The notes under the pieces are model-generated. The model worked only from the letters and a program-made list of their open reading frames with translations, was not told where the DNA came from and searched no databases. A stretch of 64,000 nt of DNA from Chryseobacterium mucoviscidosis (GTDB taxonomy: Bacteria > Bacteroidota > Bacteroidia > Flavobacteriales > Weeksellaceae), in contig NZ_MVAG01000114.1 of NCBI RefSeq assembly GCF_002177115.1, positions 186,001 through 250,000 on the forward strand, given 5' to 3'. Below are positions 44,549-53,830 of this stretch, piece by piece. Every line of letters begins with the position of its first letter. Positions within the stretch are counted from its first letter, which is position 1. The translations under genes were made by a program, and so were the position numbers.

Positions 44549-45511
44549 TTATAATTTATATTGTTTTTTAAGGCTCCATTTTAATGCAAGATAAATGCTG
44601 CCTATCGGAATGAAAATCACAGGAATAATAATCCAGATTGCCCAGTGTGAATATATTAAAAATAAATTTATAATTGCCTGCACCAAAGCATAAACAAAAC
44701 TTATCAGTAGATGAGAAACCTTTTTTTCGTTGGCAAAGAGCTGGTATAAATGTCTTCTGTGTGCCTCAAATATATTTTCTTTAAGTAGCAATCTTTCTAT
44801 TATGGTAAGAACTACTTCGATTCCGTATACAGAAAGAAGTAGTATATACTTATAGTCCTGAGTTTTCATAATCAGTAAAGTAATAAGACCGATTACCCAA
44901 AAAGCGATAGCCATACTTCCTACATCACCCGCGAAACATTTTGCTTTTTTTCTGAAGTTAAAGAACAGAAAAACGACGCAGGTTAAAACAGGATAAAGAA
45001 TAAAATTTTCATCGGTGAATGAAATTACCTTTTCATTAATGTACAATAATGATGATAAGCCAACTAAACTGTATAAACCCGTCATTCCGTTGATGCCATC
45101 CATAAAGTTATAAGCATTCAATGTTCCAATAATCAGAATAAACAATACGGGCCAAACCCAAATTGGCATTAAATTAAATGCTCCAGTAAAATACAGTAGC
45201 AAAACCACAGAAATAAAATGAACGGACAGCCTTATTTTATTTGAAAGGGTTACAATATCATCTATAAAACTGATCGTACTTATTGCCAGTAATCCTAAAC
45301 CAAATGACCAGTAGTTTTCTATGACTTCATTAAAATTAAATGCAGAAAATATAATGAAAGCAACAGGAAAAATAATTCCTCCTCCCCTCAAGGTGATCTG
45401 TGTATGTGCACTTCTGTGATTAGGCTTATCTATAATATTGTATTTATCTGCTATTCTAAAATAGATGAGCATAGATATAAAAAGCAGAATTGTTACGATT
45501 AAAAATTCCAT
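44549..45511 (-). CDS. Initiating glycosyl-1-phosphate transferase, WecA/WbpL-like
   Basis: A 320-residue inner-membrane enzyme of glycosyltransferase family 4 (MraY/WecA type) with about ten helices. Motifs: FIDDIVTL, AYNFMDGINGMTG, FAGDVGSM and AHRRHLYQLF. It transfers a HexNAc-phosphate onto undecaprenyl phosphate to start a repeat unit. With a UDP-FucNAc pathway beside it, FucNAc-1-P or GlcNAc-1-P is the probable substrate. Three bases separate it from the epimerase gene. Confidence 0.88.
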   Translation of the reverse strand: MEFLIVTILLFISMLIYFRIADKYNIIDKPNHRSAHTQITLRGGGIIFPVAFIIFSAFNFNEVIENYWSFGLGLLAISTISFIDDIVTLSNKIRLSVHFISVVLLLYFTGAFNLMPIWVWPVLFILIIGTLNAYNFMDGINGMTGLYSLVGLSSLLYINEKVISFTDENFILYPVLTCVVFLFFNFRKKAKCFAGDVGSMAIAFWVIGLITLLIMKTQDYKYILLLSVYGIEVVLTIIERLLLKENIFEAHRRHLYQLFANEKKVSHLLISFVYALVQAIINLFLIYSHWAIWIIIPVIFIPIGSIYLALKWSLKKQYKL

Positions 45512-45514
45512 AGT

Positions 45515-46408
45515 TTACAGTTGAAATTTTTCTATTACGTTTGAAGGATTATAATTTAATTCTCTCTTTATTTTTTCATTGGAAAATGTAAGAGAATCTG
45601 TTATTTTTTTCAATTTCAAAGAGTTAATCGGAGCTTTATTTCCCAATAGGTCACCCATTAAAGCCATTGATTTAGCCAGAAAAAAAGGAATACTTTTCGG
45701 AGATTTCTTGTTTAATTTAGCTGATATTTTTTCAGAGATTTCTTTAAAAGCAGGATTTGCATCATCACAAACATTATAAATTCCACCCTCTTTTCCCAGC
45801 ATTTTAACGGTTATCTCAGCAAAATCTTCCACCCAGAATACACTTTTTCTTGCTGTTCCTCCTGCAATATTAAAATATTTTCCCGATTTAATCGCTTTAA
45901 TCATATCTCCCAGATTACCCGGAGGATTGGGTCCTGCAATTAAAGAAGGTCTGAGAATGAACAGTTTTACATTCTTTTCTTTGCACCATTTAGTAAGAAA
46001 TTCCTCTGCCATCAATTTGCTTTTAGCGTAAGGCGTGTATCCTTCCAATGGCGTATCTTCAGTTATATTTTCACCGAAATCTTTACCATAAACTGCCACT
46101 GTGCTTATAAAAACAAAATATTCCGGTAGATTTTCTTCCAAAGCATTACAAAGGTTTTTTGTTCCTTCAAAATTTACTTTGTAAAATACACTTTCTTCTT
46201 CCTGAGTTTTAGGAACAGAATGCGCTTTACCAGCAGCATGAAAAATAATATCAAACTTTTCTTTAAAAGGAGTTATGGCATCGGTAATATTAAATATATA
46301 ATCTGCATTGGAAGTTCCAAAGGTCTTTACTTCAAAATTTTTCTTCTGAAGCAAAGGAATTACATTTTTTCCCAAAAAACCGTTGGCTCCTGTAAATAGC
46401 ACTTTCAT
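45515..46408 (-). CDS. NAD-dependent sugar epimerase/dehydratase
   Basis: A 297-residue short-chain dehydrogenase. Rossmann motif GANGFLG, Ser in FISTVAVYGKD, catalytic YAKSK. It resembles the WbpV-like 4-epimerases or reductases that pair with WbpL-like transferases, as here, to make UDP-QuiNAc- or FucNAc-type precursors. The exact sugar is not determined. Directly follows the glycosyltransferase gene with no gap. Confidence 0.82.
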   Translation of the reverse strand: MKVLFTGANGFLGKNVIPLLQKKNFEVKTFGTSNADYIFNITDAITPFKEKFDIIFHAAGKAHSVPKTQEEESVFYKVNFEGTKNLCNALEENLPEYFVFISTVAVYGKDFGENITEDTPLEGYTPYAKSKLMAEEFLTKWCKEKNVKLFILRPSLIAGPNPPGNLGDMIKAIKSGKYFNIAGGTARKSVFWVEDFAEITVKMLGKEGGIYNVCDDANPAFKEISEKISAKLNKKSPKSIPFFLAKSMALMGDLLGNKAPINSLKLKKITDSLTFSNEKIKRELNYNPSNVIEKFQL

Positions 46409-47614
46409 TTAAATAATATTATAAAATTTATTCAGTATAATCTCTTCTGAAAATTTTTCCTCTGCTACTTTTCTTGCCTTTTGTTTCATTATTTCTAATT
46501 CTTGAACAGACGTTTCATCGAAAGAATTAAAAAAATCCAGAATTTTCTGTTCTTCAAAATGCTGAAATGAATATCCAATATTCTCGTCTCTTAAAAGTAA
46601 ATCTATTTCGCTGTTTTTTTCTCCAACATATAAAACCGGTTTTCCGGCAGCTAAAATATTGTACGTTTTTGAAGGAACTCCCAATCCGAACATTTTAGGC
46701 GCTAAACTTACAAAAGATACATCTGCCTTGTTTAATATCTGAAGCTGATCTTCTCTTGAATAAGCCCCATCAAAGAAAACATTGGTCAGTTGATTTTCTT
46801 TTACATATTCTATCATGGTGTCTTTAACAGCACCTTCTCCTACAAAATGAAAAGCCAATCGGTCGTTTTTCACTTTTTTTATAATATGCAATAATTCAAT
46901 TAATCCCTGAACTCTTCCTAAATTTCCGGCATACTGAAAAATGATCCTGTCTTTTAAAGATGAATCCTCATTAAGTACTTCTTCTTTCAAGAGCGGATAA
47001 ATACCTTCTGTATCTCCCCAGTTTTCAATGATCTCAATTTTCGAATGGCGGTTATATTTTCTGATTTTAGCTTCAATAACTTTCTGCATATCTCTGCCTA
47101 ATGTAATCAGCAGATCAGCTTTTGAATACGCTTTATCAAAAATACTTCTGAGAACTCTGTATAATACTGACTTTTCAGATTTAATGATTCCGGCAGGGAT
47201 GGTATTTTCGGGAAAAACATCATGAACCAGAATAATTAATTCAATTTTTTTTAATCTTTTAAGGATTGAAACAAGCAGAATTAAAGGCGCCGGATTCGTA
47301 ACCATAAAAACCTTTTCTCCCTTTTTAACGTTTTTCCAAAGATAGAAAAAGATAGAAAGAGACAGAAAAACAAATCTTAGAGATCTGCTCAACAGACTGT
47401 TTTTGTTTCCGCCCCACCCTTTTATTCTGTGAACATTTACGCGGGAATCCAGACTAAAATGACTGCTTTTGTTTTGCTTGTCATACACAGGATCTCCGCA
47501 AACAACTTTTACATCATACTTTTCCGAAAGTCTGTTTGCTATTTTTGTGAGAATAAAAGAAGTTGAAGTTTCTTCAGGATAAAAAAGTTCAGTTGCGATC
47601 CAGAGATTTTTCAT
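46409..47614 (-). CDS. wbuB: Glycosyltransferase family 4, WbuB-like
   Basis: A 401-residue GT-B enzyme. N-terminal LWIATELFYPEETSTSFILT and C-terminal FVSLAPKMFGLGVPSKTYN match the WbuB type that transfers L-FucNAc in E. coli O26-like clusters. This fits the adjacent capEFG genes. ATG 47614 overlaps the stop of the 2-epimerase gene as TAATG, preferred over ATG 47629. Confidence 0.8.
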   Translation of the reverse strand: MKNLWIATELFYPEETSTSFILTKIANRLSEKYDVKVVCGDPVYDKQNKSSHFSLDSRVNVHRIKGWGGNKNSLLSRSLRFVFLSLSIFFYLWKNVKKGEKVFMVTNPAPLILLVSILKRLKKIELIILVHDVFPENTIPAGIIKSEKSVLYRVLRSIFDKAYSKADLLITLGRDMQKVIEAKIRKYNRHSKIEIIENWGDTEGIYPLLKEEVLNEDSSLKDRIIFQYAGNLGRVQGLIELLHIIKKVKNDRLAFHFVGEGAVKDTMIEYVKENQLTNVFFDGAYSREDQLQILNKADVSFVSLAPKMFGLGVPSKTYNILAAGKPVLYVGEKNSEIDLLLRDENIGYSFQHFEEQKILDFFNSFDETSVQELEIMKQKARKVAEEKFSEEIILNKFYNII

Positions 47615-48750
47615 TATTTTTTGCTCCAAACAACTCTGTTAACGTAATCCGTATAACTCAGAATAATTCTTACCATTTTCTCTGAAACATTCGGCATAGA
47701 ATAATCTGAAACCTGTCTGTAATTTCTTTCTGTTCCTACTTTCTGCTGCTGAAGCTGCGTTAATCCCTGCAAGATTCTTTCCGGAGATAAACCCACCATC
47801 ATTACAGATGCTTCTTCCATTGCTTCCGGTCTTTCGTGTGCATCTCTGATATTTAAAGCACGGAAATTTAAAATGGAAGATTCCTCTGAAATAGTTCCTG
47901 AATCTGATAAAACCGCATAACTTCTCATCTGTAACGCATTATAATCATGGAATCCAAGCGGTTTTAAAAACTGAATTTCCGGTCTTACCTCAACCTGCTT
48001 TTTATCGATCATATTTCTGGTTCTCGGATGTGTGGAAACAATGATCGGATAGCCAAATTTTTCTGCAATGGCATTTAAACTTTCTATTAGTCCGTTGAAG
48101 TTTTTCTCAGAATTAATATTTTCTTCTCTGTGGGATGATACCACAAAGTATTTTCCTTCTTCTAAATTCAGACGGCTTAAAACATCCGAACTTTCAATCT
48201 GAGGAAGATAATGATTCAACACTTCAAACATAGGAGAACCCGTTTTGATGATTCTGTCCGCAGGAAGCCCTTCTCTTAAAAGATACTCTCTTGCGATATC
48301 TGAATACGTTAAATTGATATCCGACGTATGATCTACAATTTTTCTGTTGGTTTCTTCCGGAACCCGCTGATCGAAACATCTGTTTCCTGCTTCCATATGG
48401 AAAATCGGAATCTGTCTTTTCTTGGCAGGAATGGCACAAAGACAAGAATTGGTATCTCCTAAAACCAAAAATGCTTCAGGCTGCAATTCTTCCAGAAGAG
48501 GATCTATTTTAATTAAAATATTCCCCACTGTTTCTGTTGCCGTTTTACCTGCTGCTTCCAGAAAATAATCCGGTTTGCGAAGTCCAAGATCTTCAAAAAA
48601 GATCTGGTTCAGCTCGTAATCGTAGTTTTGACCTGTATGGACGATAATATGTTCAACGGCTTCGGAAGCATCCAAAGCTGATAATACTCTTGATAGTCTA
48701 ATGATTTCCGGTCGTGTTCCTACAACCGTCATTACTTTTAGTTTTTTCAT
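47614..48750 (-). CDS. UDP-HexNAc 2-epimerase (non-hydrolysing), CapG/FnlC-like
   Basis: A 378-residue epimerase of the WecB family. Blocks: VGTRPEIIRLSRVL, HTGQNYD, HMEAGNRCFD, VPEETNRKIVDH, SSHREENI and SDSGTISEES. After capE and capF in the same transcript, it fits the last step to UDP-L-FucNAc rather than ManNAc formation. A TATCTTTG element upstream suggests an additional internal promoter. Confidence 0.88.
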   Translation of the reverse strand: MKKLKVMTVVGTRPEIIRLSRVLSALDASEAVEHIIVHTGQNYDYELNQIFFEDLGLRKPDYFLEAAGKTATETVGNILIKIDPLLEELQPEAFLVLGDTNSCLCAIPAKKRQIPIFHMEAGNRCFDQRVPEETNRKIVDHTSDINLTYSDIAREYLLREGLPADRIIKTGSPMFEVLNHYLPQIESSDVLSRLNLEEGKYFVVSSHREENINSEKNFNGLIESLNAIAEKFGYPIIVSTHPRTRNMIDKKQVEVRPEIQFLKPLGFHDYNALQMRSYAVLSDSGTISEESSILNFRALNIRDAHERPEAMEEASVMMVGLSPERILQGLTQLQQQKVGTERNYRQVSDYSMPNVSEKMVRIILSYTDYVNRVVWSKK

Positions 48751-48769
48751 TGTATTTTTTTTGCCTTTG

Positions 48770-48777
48770 CAAAGATA
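48770..48777 (-). promoter_or_regulatory. Internal -7 element before the 2-epimerase gene
   Basis: TATCTTTG on the minus strand in an 81-bp gap, 19 bases before the ATG. One of the few gaps in this part of the cluster. Confidence 0.45.
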
Positions 48778-48831
48778 ATTTTTTAATGTCTGTTTATTGG
48801 AGAAGCCCGTGAAGTTTATAATTAAATATTA

Positions 48832-49950
48832 TTAAACTTCTACAAAATAGGTATCTGAATCTTCGGGATTAAAGGGTTCATTGATCCAGAAAATAGTGTA
48901 CAGTTCTTCTTCTCCGATGTTTTTAATATTGTGGGTATACCAAATCGGCATATCTACATAAGCGGGTTCGTTTCCGTCTAAATAAAAATCCAGAACCTCA
49001 TCGCTGTCTATTTTTCTTAATTGAATAAGAGCTTTGCCTTTAATTACCGCAAATCTTTCGATTTTTCTTGTATGAAAATGGTTTCCTCTGGTAATTCCCG
49101 GAACGGTAGTGGAAAAAGAACACTGTCCACCGATTCCTAAACGAATTACTTCCACAAAAGCTCCTCTCGGATCGGTGTGCTGTGTAAATTTTACGGGATA
49201 ATGATCTTTAATAGCAAAATAGCAACGGAATGTATTGAAAAGATTAAGATCGAATTTCGTTTCCAACACCGGAATTTCTCCGCTATCAAAATAAAGTTTT
49301 TTGTAATTTTCAAGTTTAGCTAAAACTTCAGAAACTTTATTTACGGATGTATGAGGAACATCGTATAATTCGTTGGTTTCTGCAACTTCAATCTGGTTGA
49401 TGATTTCCTGAATAAGTTCTCCAACATAGATCAGTTTTACTTCTCCATCATTATCAATCACAGGATTTTCGCCGTGGGTAAGTTTATGACAAAACGTTGC
49501 GATGAAAGAATTGTAATTCGGTTTTCCAAAAGGTCCGAAAACGTTCGGAATAATCATTCCCGTAAATTTGCCTCCGTTATTTTTTGCCCAGTCTGCAAAT
49601 AGTTCTCTGCCTTCTTTTTTAGATTTACCGTACAGATTATCCTTTTCTTCCTGAGAAGATGAAGAGAAAAGAACGTGTGCTTTTGATCCTGTTCTCTGTA
49701 AAGAGTCTGTCAGTTTTTTAACAAGCTCTACATTATTATTGAAGATTACTTCAGGATCGGGATGACGATTCATCGCTGCAAGATGTACAATGACATCACA
49801 TTGCTTCACAAAGTCGTCCAGTCTTTCAGGAGAGTCGAAAAAATCTCTTTCGAAAGAAATTCTTTCAAATTTTTCAGGCTGTAAGCCCAAAGTGTTATAT
49901 AAATGCGAACCAACGAAGCCGTTTTGTCCGGTAATTCCTACTTTTTTCAT
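48832..49950 (-). CDS. capF: CapF-like UDP-FucNAc biosynthesis enzyme
   Basis: A 372-residue bifunctional protein. An N-terminal Rossmann reductase (GITGQNGFVGSHL; catalytic YGKSKKEG) is joined at about 245 to a cupin epimerase domain (HTDPRGAFVEVIRLG, GITRGNHFHTRKIERF, PIWYTHNIKNIG). This architecture defines CapF/FnlB, which converts the 4-keto intermediate from CapE on the way to UDP-L-FucNAc. Confidence 0.92.
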   Translation of the reverse strand: MKKVGITGQNGFVGSHLYNTLGLQPEKFERISFERDFFDSPERLDDFVKQCDVIVHLAAMNRHPDPEVIFNNNVELVKKLTDSLQRTGSKAHVLFSSSSQEEKDNLYGKSKKEGRELFADWAKNNGGKFTGMIIPNVFGPFGKPNYNSFIATFCHKLTHGENPVIDNDGEVKLIYVGELIQEIINQIEVAETNELYDVPHTSVNKVSEVLAKLENYKKLYFDSGEIPVLETKFDLNLFNTFRCYFAIKDHYPVKFTQHTDPRGAFVEVIRLGIGGQCSFSTTVPGITRGNHFHTRKIERFAVIKGKALIQLRKIDSDEVLDFYLDGNEPAYVDMPIWYTHNIKNIGEEELYTIFWINEPFNPEDSDTYFVEV

Positions 49951-49952
49951 TG

Positions 49953-50375
49953 TTATAAATTTTTAAAGTAATCAATAGAAAATCGATAATCATCTTCTAT
50001 TTCTCCCAAAGCATAATCTGCCATTACCAATAATTTTGATCCTTCCACTTTGGATTGAATGGCACTTGCATATCCTTCAGGAATATGAAGAATATCCAAC
50101 TGATCTGCATGAAGTTCAAATTCTAAAATTTCTGAATTTTTTGAGGGTGTTTCCCAATGATCAATTTTTATTAATCTTATGATAAAGATTCCCTGTAATG
50201 CAGAGAACCATCGCTGTTCAGTTTTGTGACCTGTCCAGCCTCTTATAAAATCTGTATCTTTATTTTCGATACAGTATATTCTTTTAATTGCCGAAACATC
50301 AAAGTTATTGTTAAAAAACAAATTGCCTCTTTCGTCAGAATATTTTCCTCCTTCTATAATTGCAGGAATCACCAT
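49953..50375 (-). CDS. WxcM-like cupin protein
   Basis: A 140-residue single cupin domain with SDERGNLFFNN, RGWTGHKTEQRWF and HIPEGYASAIQ, similar to WxcM/FdtA-like isomerases and dTDP-sugar epimerases. It sits between capE and capF, nine and two bases from each. It may act on a keto-sugar in the FucNAc branch or be an accessory. Not needed in the classical three-enzyme FucNAc pathway. Confidence 0.7.
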   Translation of the reverse strand: MVIPAIIEGGKYSDERGNLFFNNNFDVSAIKRIYCIENKDTDFIRGWTGHKTEQRWFSALQGIFIIRLIKIDHWETPSKNSEILEFELHADQLDILHIPEGYASAIQSKVEGSKLLVMADYALGEIEDDYRFSIDYFKNL

Positions 50376-50384
50376 AATAAAAAA

Positions 50385-51419
50385 TTAATCAGGATATTGC
50401 ATTATATCTTCTCCTAAAACCTCTTTTCTGATTAAAGGAAGTTTTAATAACAGCTTTTTCATTCCTTCAACATCTTCCTGTTTTGTATTATGAGAGTGAT
50501 AATCTTCTATTTTGGAAATATCTTCTACCCCTTCTGAAAAATATTGTGCGTAATTAAGATCTCTGTTATCGGCAGGAATTCTGTAAAATTCTCCCATATC
50601 TTCTGCTTTCAGCATTTCCTCACGCGTACAAAGGGTTTCGTAGAGTTTTTCACCGTGTCTTGTTCCGATTACTTTTACCGGATTATCGGCTTTAAACATT
50701 TCTTTCAAAGCCTGAGCAAGATCTCCGATAGTTCCTGCAGGCGCTTTATTAACGAAAAGGTCTCCTGAGTTTCCGTGTTCGAAAGCAAAAAGAACCAAAT
50801 CTACCGCTTCCTCTAACGACATTAAGAATCTTGTCATACTCGGATCTGTAATGGTGATGGATTCGCCATTTTTAATCTGTTTTACAAATAACGGAATTAC
50901 CGATCCTCTGGAAGCCATTACGTTTCCATATCTGGTAAGGCAAACCGTTGTATTTTCCAGATTACGTGATGCGGCAACTGCTACTTTTTCCATCATTGCT
51001 TTGGAAATTCCCATTGCATTGATAGGATATGCTGCTTTGTCAGTACTTAGACAGATTACTTTTTTCACATTGTTTTTTGCAGCGGCATCGATTACGTTTT
51101 GAGTTCCTTCCACATTGGTTTTTACAGCCTGCATCGGGAAAAATTCGCAGGAAGGTACCTGCTTTAAAGCTGCGGCATGAAATACATAGTCTACTCCTCT
51201 CATTGCAGGTTCTACACTTCTGTAATCTCTTACATCCCCGATATAGAATTTCAGTTTATCGCTTCTAAACTGGTTTCTCATATCATCCTGCTTTTTCTCG
51301 TCACGGGAAAAAATACGGATTTCTCTGAAGTGGTCTGTATTGATGAATTTTCTTAAAACAGCGGTTCCGAATGAACCTGTTCCACCTGTGATAAGAAGGA
51401 CTTTATTCTGTATTTCCAT
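50385..51419 (-). CDS. capE: CapE-like UDP-GlcNAc 4,6-dehydratase/epimerase
   Basis: A 344-residue SDR enzyme of the polysaccharide biosynthesis CapE/FnlA family. Rossmann motif GGTGSFGTAV, FHAAALKQVP, CLSTDKAAYPINAMGISKAMME, MTRFLMSLEEAVDLV. It starts UDP-L-FucNAc synthesis. The catalytic Tyr-xxx-Lys of common SDRs is replaced by an MGISK form, as usual in this family. Confidence 0.92.
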   Translation of the reverse strand: MEIQNKVLLITGGTGSFGTAVLRKFINTDHFREIRIFSRDEKKQDDMRNQFRSDKLKFYIGDVRDYRSVEPAMRGVDYVFHAAALKQVPSCEFFPMQAVKTNVEGTQNVIDAAAKNNVKKVICLSTDKAAYPINAMGISKAMMEKVAVAASRNLENTTVCLTRYGNVMASRGSVIPLFVKQIKNGESITITDPSMTRFLMSLEEAVDLVLFAFEHGNSGDLFVNKAPAGTIGDLAQALKEMFKADNPVKVIGTRHGEKLYETLCTREEMLKAEDMGEFYRIPADNRDLNYAQYFSEGVEDISKIEDYHSHNTKQEDVEGMKKLLLKLPLIRKEVLGEDIMQYPD

Positions 51420-51430
51420 AATTTATATTT

Positions 51431-52444
51431 TTAATGAAGTAAAGAAATTAATGTGTTGATTTCATTCTTTACTTTAGACTCTGAGTTTATTGTATTTTTT
51501 TGCAAAGATAGTGATAATGCTTCAGTAATAGAATCTACTTCCAAAGGATTAAAGACCAGACTTGGTTTGCAGACTGCATAGGTATAAGGTAAATCTGCAC
51601 CAATAATCTTACAGCCGTTTTCTATAGCTTCCACTAAGCCTAAACCAAAGCTTTCTGCAAATGAAGGAAAAATAAGGTACTCATGAGACTCATAGATCTT
51701 TTTAAGATCATCACGTTTGATAAATCCTAAATTTTTAATTGGATACCCTAAGTTCTGTTTGTCTTTTACCAAATTAAGTACTTCGTTAAATTCCTCAGAA
51801 ACCGTAACTGTAAGACTACCCTTTTTATAAGTATCGTAAAAAAGACAAAAAGCATCAATTAATTTTACATGATTCTTATGAATGGATGCATTACTTACAT
51901 AGATGTATGTATTTTCTTTTCTTTCAACCGTTTCATTACTATTTTTAAATGGTGGATAAAAGGGCATCAAAAGAACTTTTTCACCGTCTATCTTATACTT
52001 ATTCTTAAAGCCAGACTGAATCAGTTCAGATTGAACAAGCCAGAAATCTGTATTCTTTTTAATTGAATTTAAAATTTTAGTTTTAATCCAGAATTTTATA
52101 CGGTCTTTCAGAGGCATATTCTTGGGGATCTCTAAGAATAAAGGCTGATGAAAATAAGTATAGACGGTAGCATTTTTTATTTTTATGTTTGGAGGTAGAT
52201 TTCCAAAACAAAGGATTTTTGAAAATTTATCTTTATTTTCTAAATAAAATTGTTTTCTTTTGGTAAAACTTGATTCTAAAAAACACTTTTGGCTTTTGGG
52301 GTTAACAGGATAATATGTATTCTCAATTCTTTTATCAAAGAGATAAAAGATCTCAATATCCAGTTTATTTAACTCTTGGATTAAGTAATCCAAAAGCACT
52401 TTTCCTCCGCCATTGTTTATATATAATGCATCTATAAGTATCAT
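51431..52444 (-). CDS. Glycosyltransferase, GT4-like
   Basis: A 337-residue GT-B enzyme. Nucleotide-sugar binding region FPSFAESFGLGLVEAIENG with the EX7E pattern, and NNGGGKVLLDYLI at the N-terminus. Donor and acceptor unknown. Its start overlaps the previous stop by four bases (ATGA). Confidence 0.82.
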   Translation of the reverse strand: MILIDALYINNGGGKVLLDYLIQELNKLDIEIFYLFDKRIENTYYPVNPKSQKCFLESSFTKRKQFYLENKDKFSKILCFGNLPPNIKIKNATVYTYFHQPLFLEIPKNMPLKDRIKFWIKTKILNSIKKNTDFWLVQSELIQSGFKNKYKIDGEKVLLMPFYPPFKNSNETVERKENTYIYVSNASIHKNHVKLIDAFCLFYDTYKKGSLTVTVSEEFNEVLNLVKDKQNLGYPIKNLGFIKRDDLKKIYESHEYLIFPSFAESFGLGLVEAIENGCKIIGADLPYTYAVCKPSLVFNPLEVDSITEALSLSLQKNTINSESKVKNEINTLISLLH

Positions 52445-53469
52445 GAAATTACCTGTAATAAATTAGCGATTGATGTGTCGTGGGTTATAGAATTACCCAA
52501 AGTTCTGCTATTGTAAGAAAAATTGAGAAGTTCTTCATCTGTTTTACTGATGAGCTTTTCTATAGCATTTTTTAATAAAGCTGTATCAGGTTTTACCTTA
52601 TACCCATTATAATTATTAATTACGAAATGAGGAGATGCACCGCAAACATCCGTACAAATGATAGGTAAACCCGCTGAAGCTGCTTCGTGTATGACTAATG
52701 CCCACGGTTCAAAAGTAGATGGTAAAATAAAAGCTCCGGAATTTTGCATTTCAAGCAATAAATTTTCCTGACTCATATAATCTTTTACTATGATATCATT
52801 ATGCTTGCTAATTTCGTCTTTCATATCTCCTCTGCCTACAAGAACTAAGTTCCATTGTTTTTTATCCTGAATATCTTTCCAGGCGTTTAACAATTCTTTT
52901 ATTCCTTTTTCTTCTGAGAATCTACCGATAAACAGTAAATTTTTAGGATAACTCTTCTTTTTTTCTTCAATATTGACTCTATTGAAAAGTTCGACATTGG
53001 CACTTAATGAATTGAGAAGTATTTTGTTATTATCGAAGCCTAACTTTCGTGCATATTCGTATTGATAATAACCGGCAACCCATAAATGAGTGAAAGCTTT
53101 TGAAAGGTGAAACGGACTGATCGCACTATTAATCTTTTGAGTAATTTTTCCATACCATGGTGTATCTGATTGTGCAACTACAGGTATTTTTCCTTCTTTT
53201 GTAATCTGTTTACAAATCCAAATAAACTCTTTAATCATCCAACCGGCGGTAACAATAAAATCCGGTTGAAAGTCTTTTATTTTTTTTAAAATGTCTTCTT
53301 TGGTAAACTGATTATATTGATGTGTTTCAAAATTTTTTATTTCAGGAATAGTTTTATCAAAAAGAGCAACGTGAAATGCTAAAACTTTACCGTTTGTTTT
53401 TTCAACTAATTTTTTTATTGTATTTTCCTGATGAGGAACATAGTCAATAATTAAGAAAACTGCTTTCAT
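52441..53469 (-). CDS. Glycosyltransferase family 4
   Basis: A 342-residue GT-B enzyme with LLFIGRFSEEKGIKELLNAW and the donor site FILPSTFEPWALVIHEAASAG. Substrates unknown. The 361-bp gap ahead of it is the longest in the cluster. Confidence 0.85.
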   Translation of the reverse strand: MKAVFLIIDYVPHQENTIKKLVEKTNGKVLAFHVALFDKTIPEIKNFETHQYNQFTKEDILKKIKDFQPDFIVTAGWMIKEFIWICKQITKEGKIPVVAQSDTPWYGKITQKINSAISPFHLSKAFTHLWVAGYYQYEYARKLGFDNNKILLNSLSANVELFNRVNIEEKKKSYPKNLLFIGRFSEEKGIKELLNAWKDIQDKKQWNLVLVGRGDMKDEISKHNDIIVKDYMSQENLLLEMQNSGAFILPSTFEPWALVIHEAASAGLPIICTDVCGASPHFVINNYNGYKVKPDTALLKNAIEKLISKTDEELLNFSYNSRTLGNSITHDTSIANLLQVIS

Positions 53470-53830
53470 TTTACTGCTATTTTTGTTTAAAGATTTTCAT
53501 TATTTAACATGTTTAATAAATTTTGCAGGTACATAAAAGGATTTACAATAAATATTTGTGTTCTGTAAAATTTTATCTCCAGCAAAATAGTTGAATCTGC
53601 ACATATCCTGCTTCTATTTCTATCATAATAAAATAACTTATCCTTTCCCTTTTATATTTATCGAATGAGATTTAGAACTAAGAATTGATATCCTAATTTA
53701 GCTCCAGACATTACTACTTATAAAAATCACCTTCTTCTAAAATATTAAAAAACAAAATTTAACATTATCTTATCTTCTACACTTACTAAATATTTTATTT
53801 TTAATACGTTTAGACTTTAATTAAGAATCA
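53470..53830. other. 361-bp AT-rich gap, possible gene remnant
   Basis: No complete gene. On the minus strand about 53610-53510 a short open stretch (MCRFNYFAGDKILQNTN ...) ends in a normal stop but is cut by stops upstream, as expected of a decayed gene 3' end. A promoter is also possible; no good TAnnTTTG with a TTG partner was found. Confidence 0.3.
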
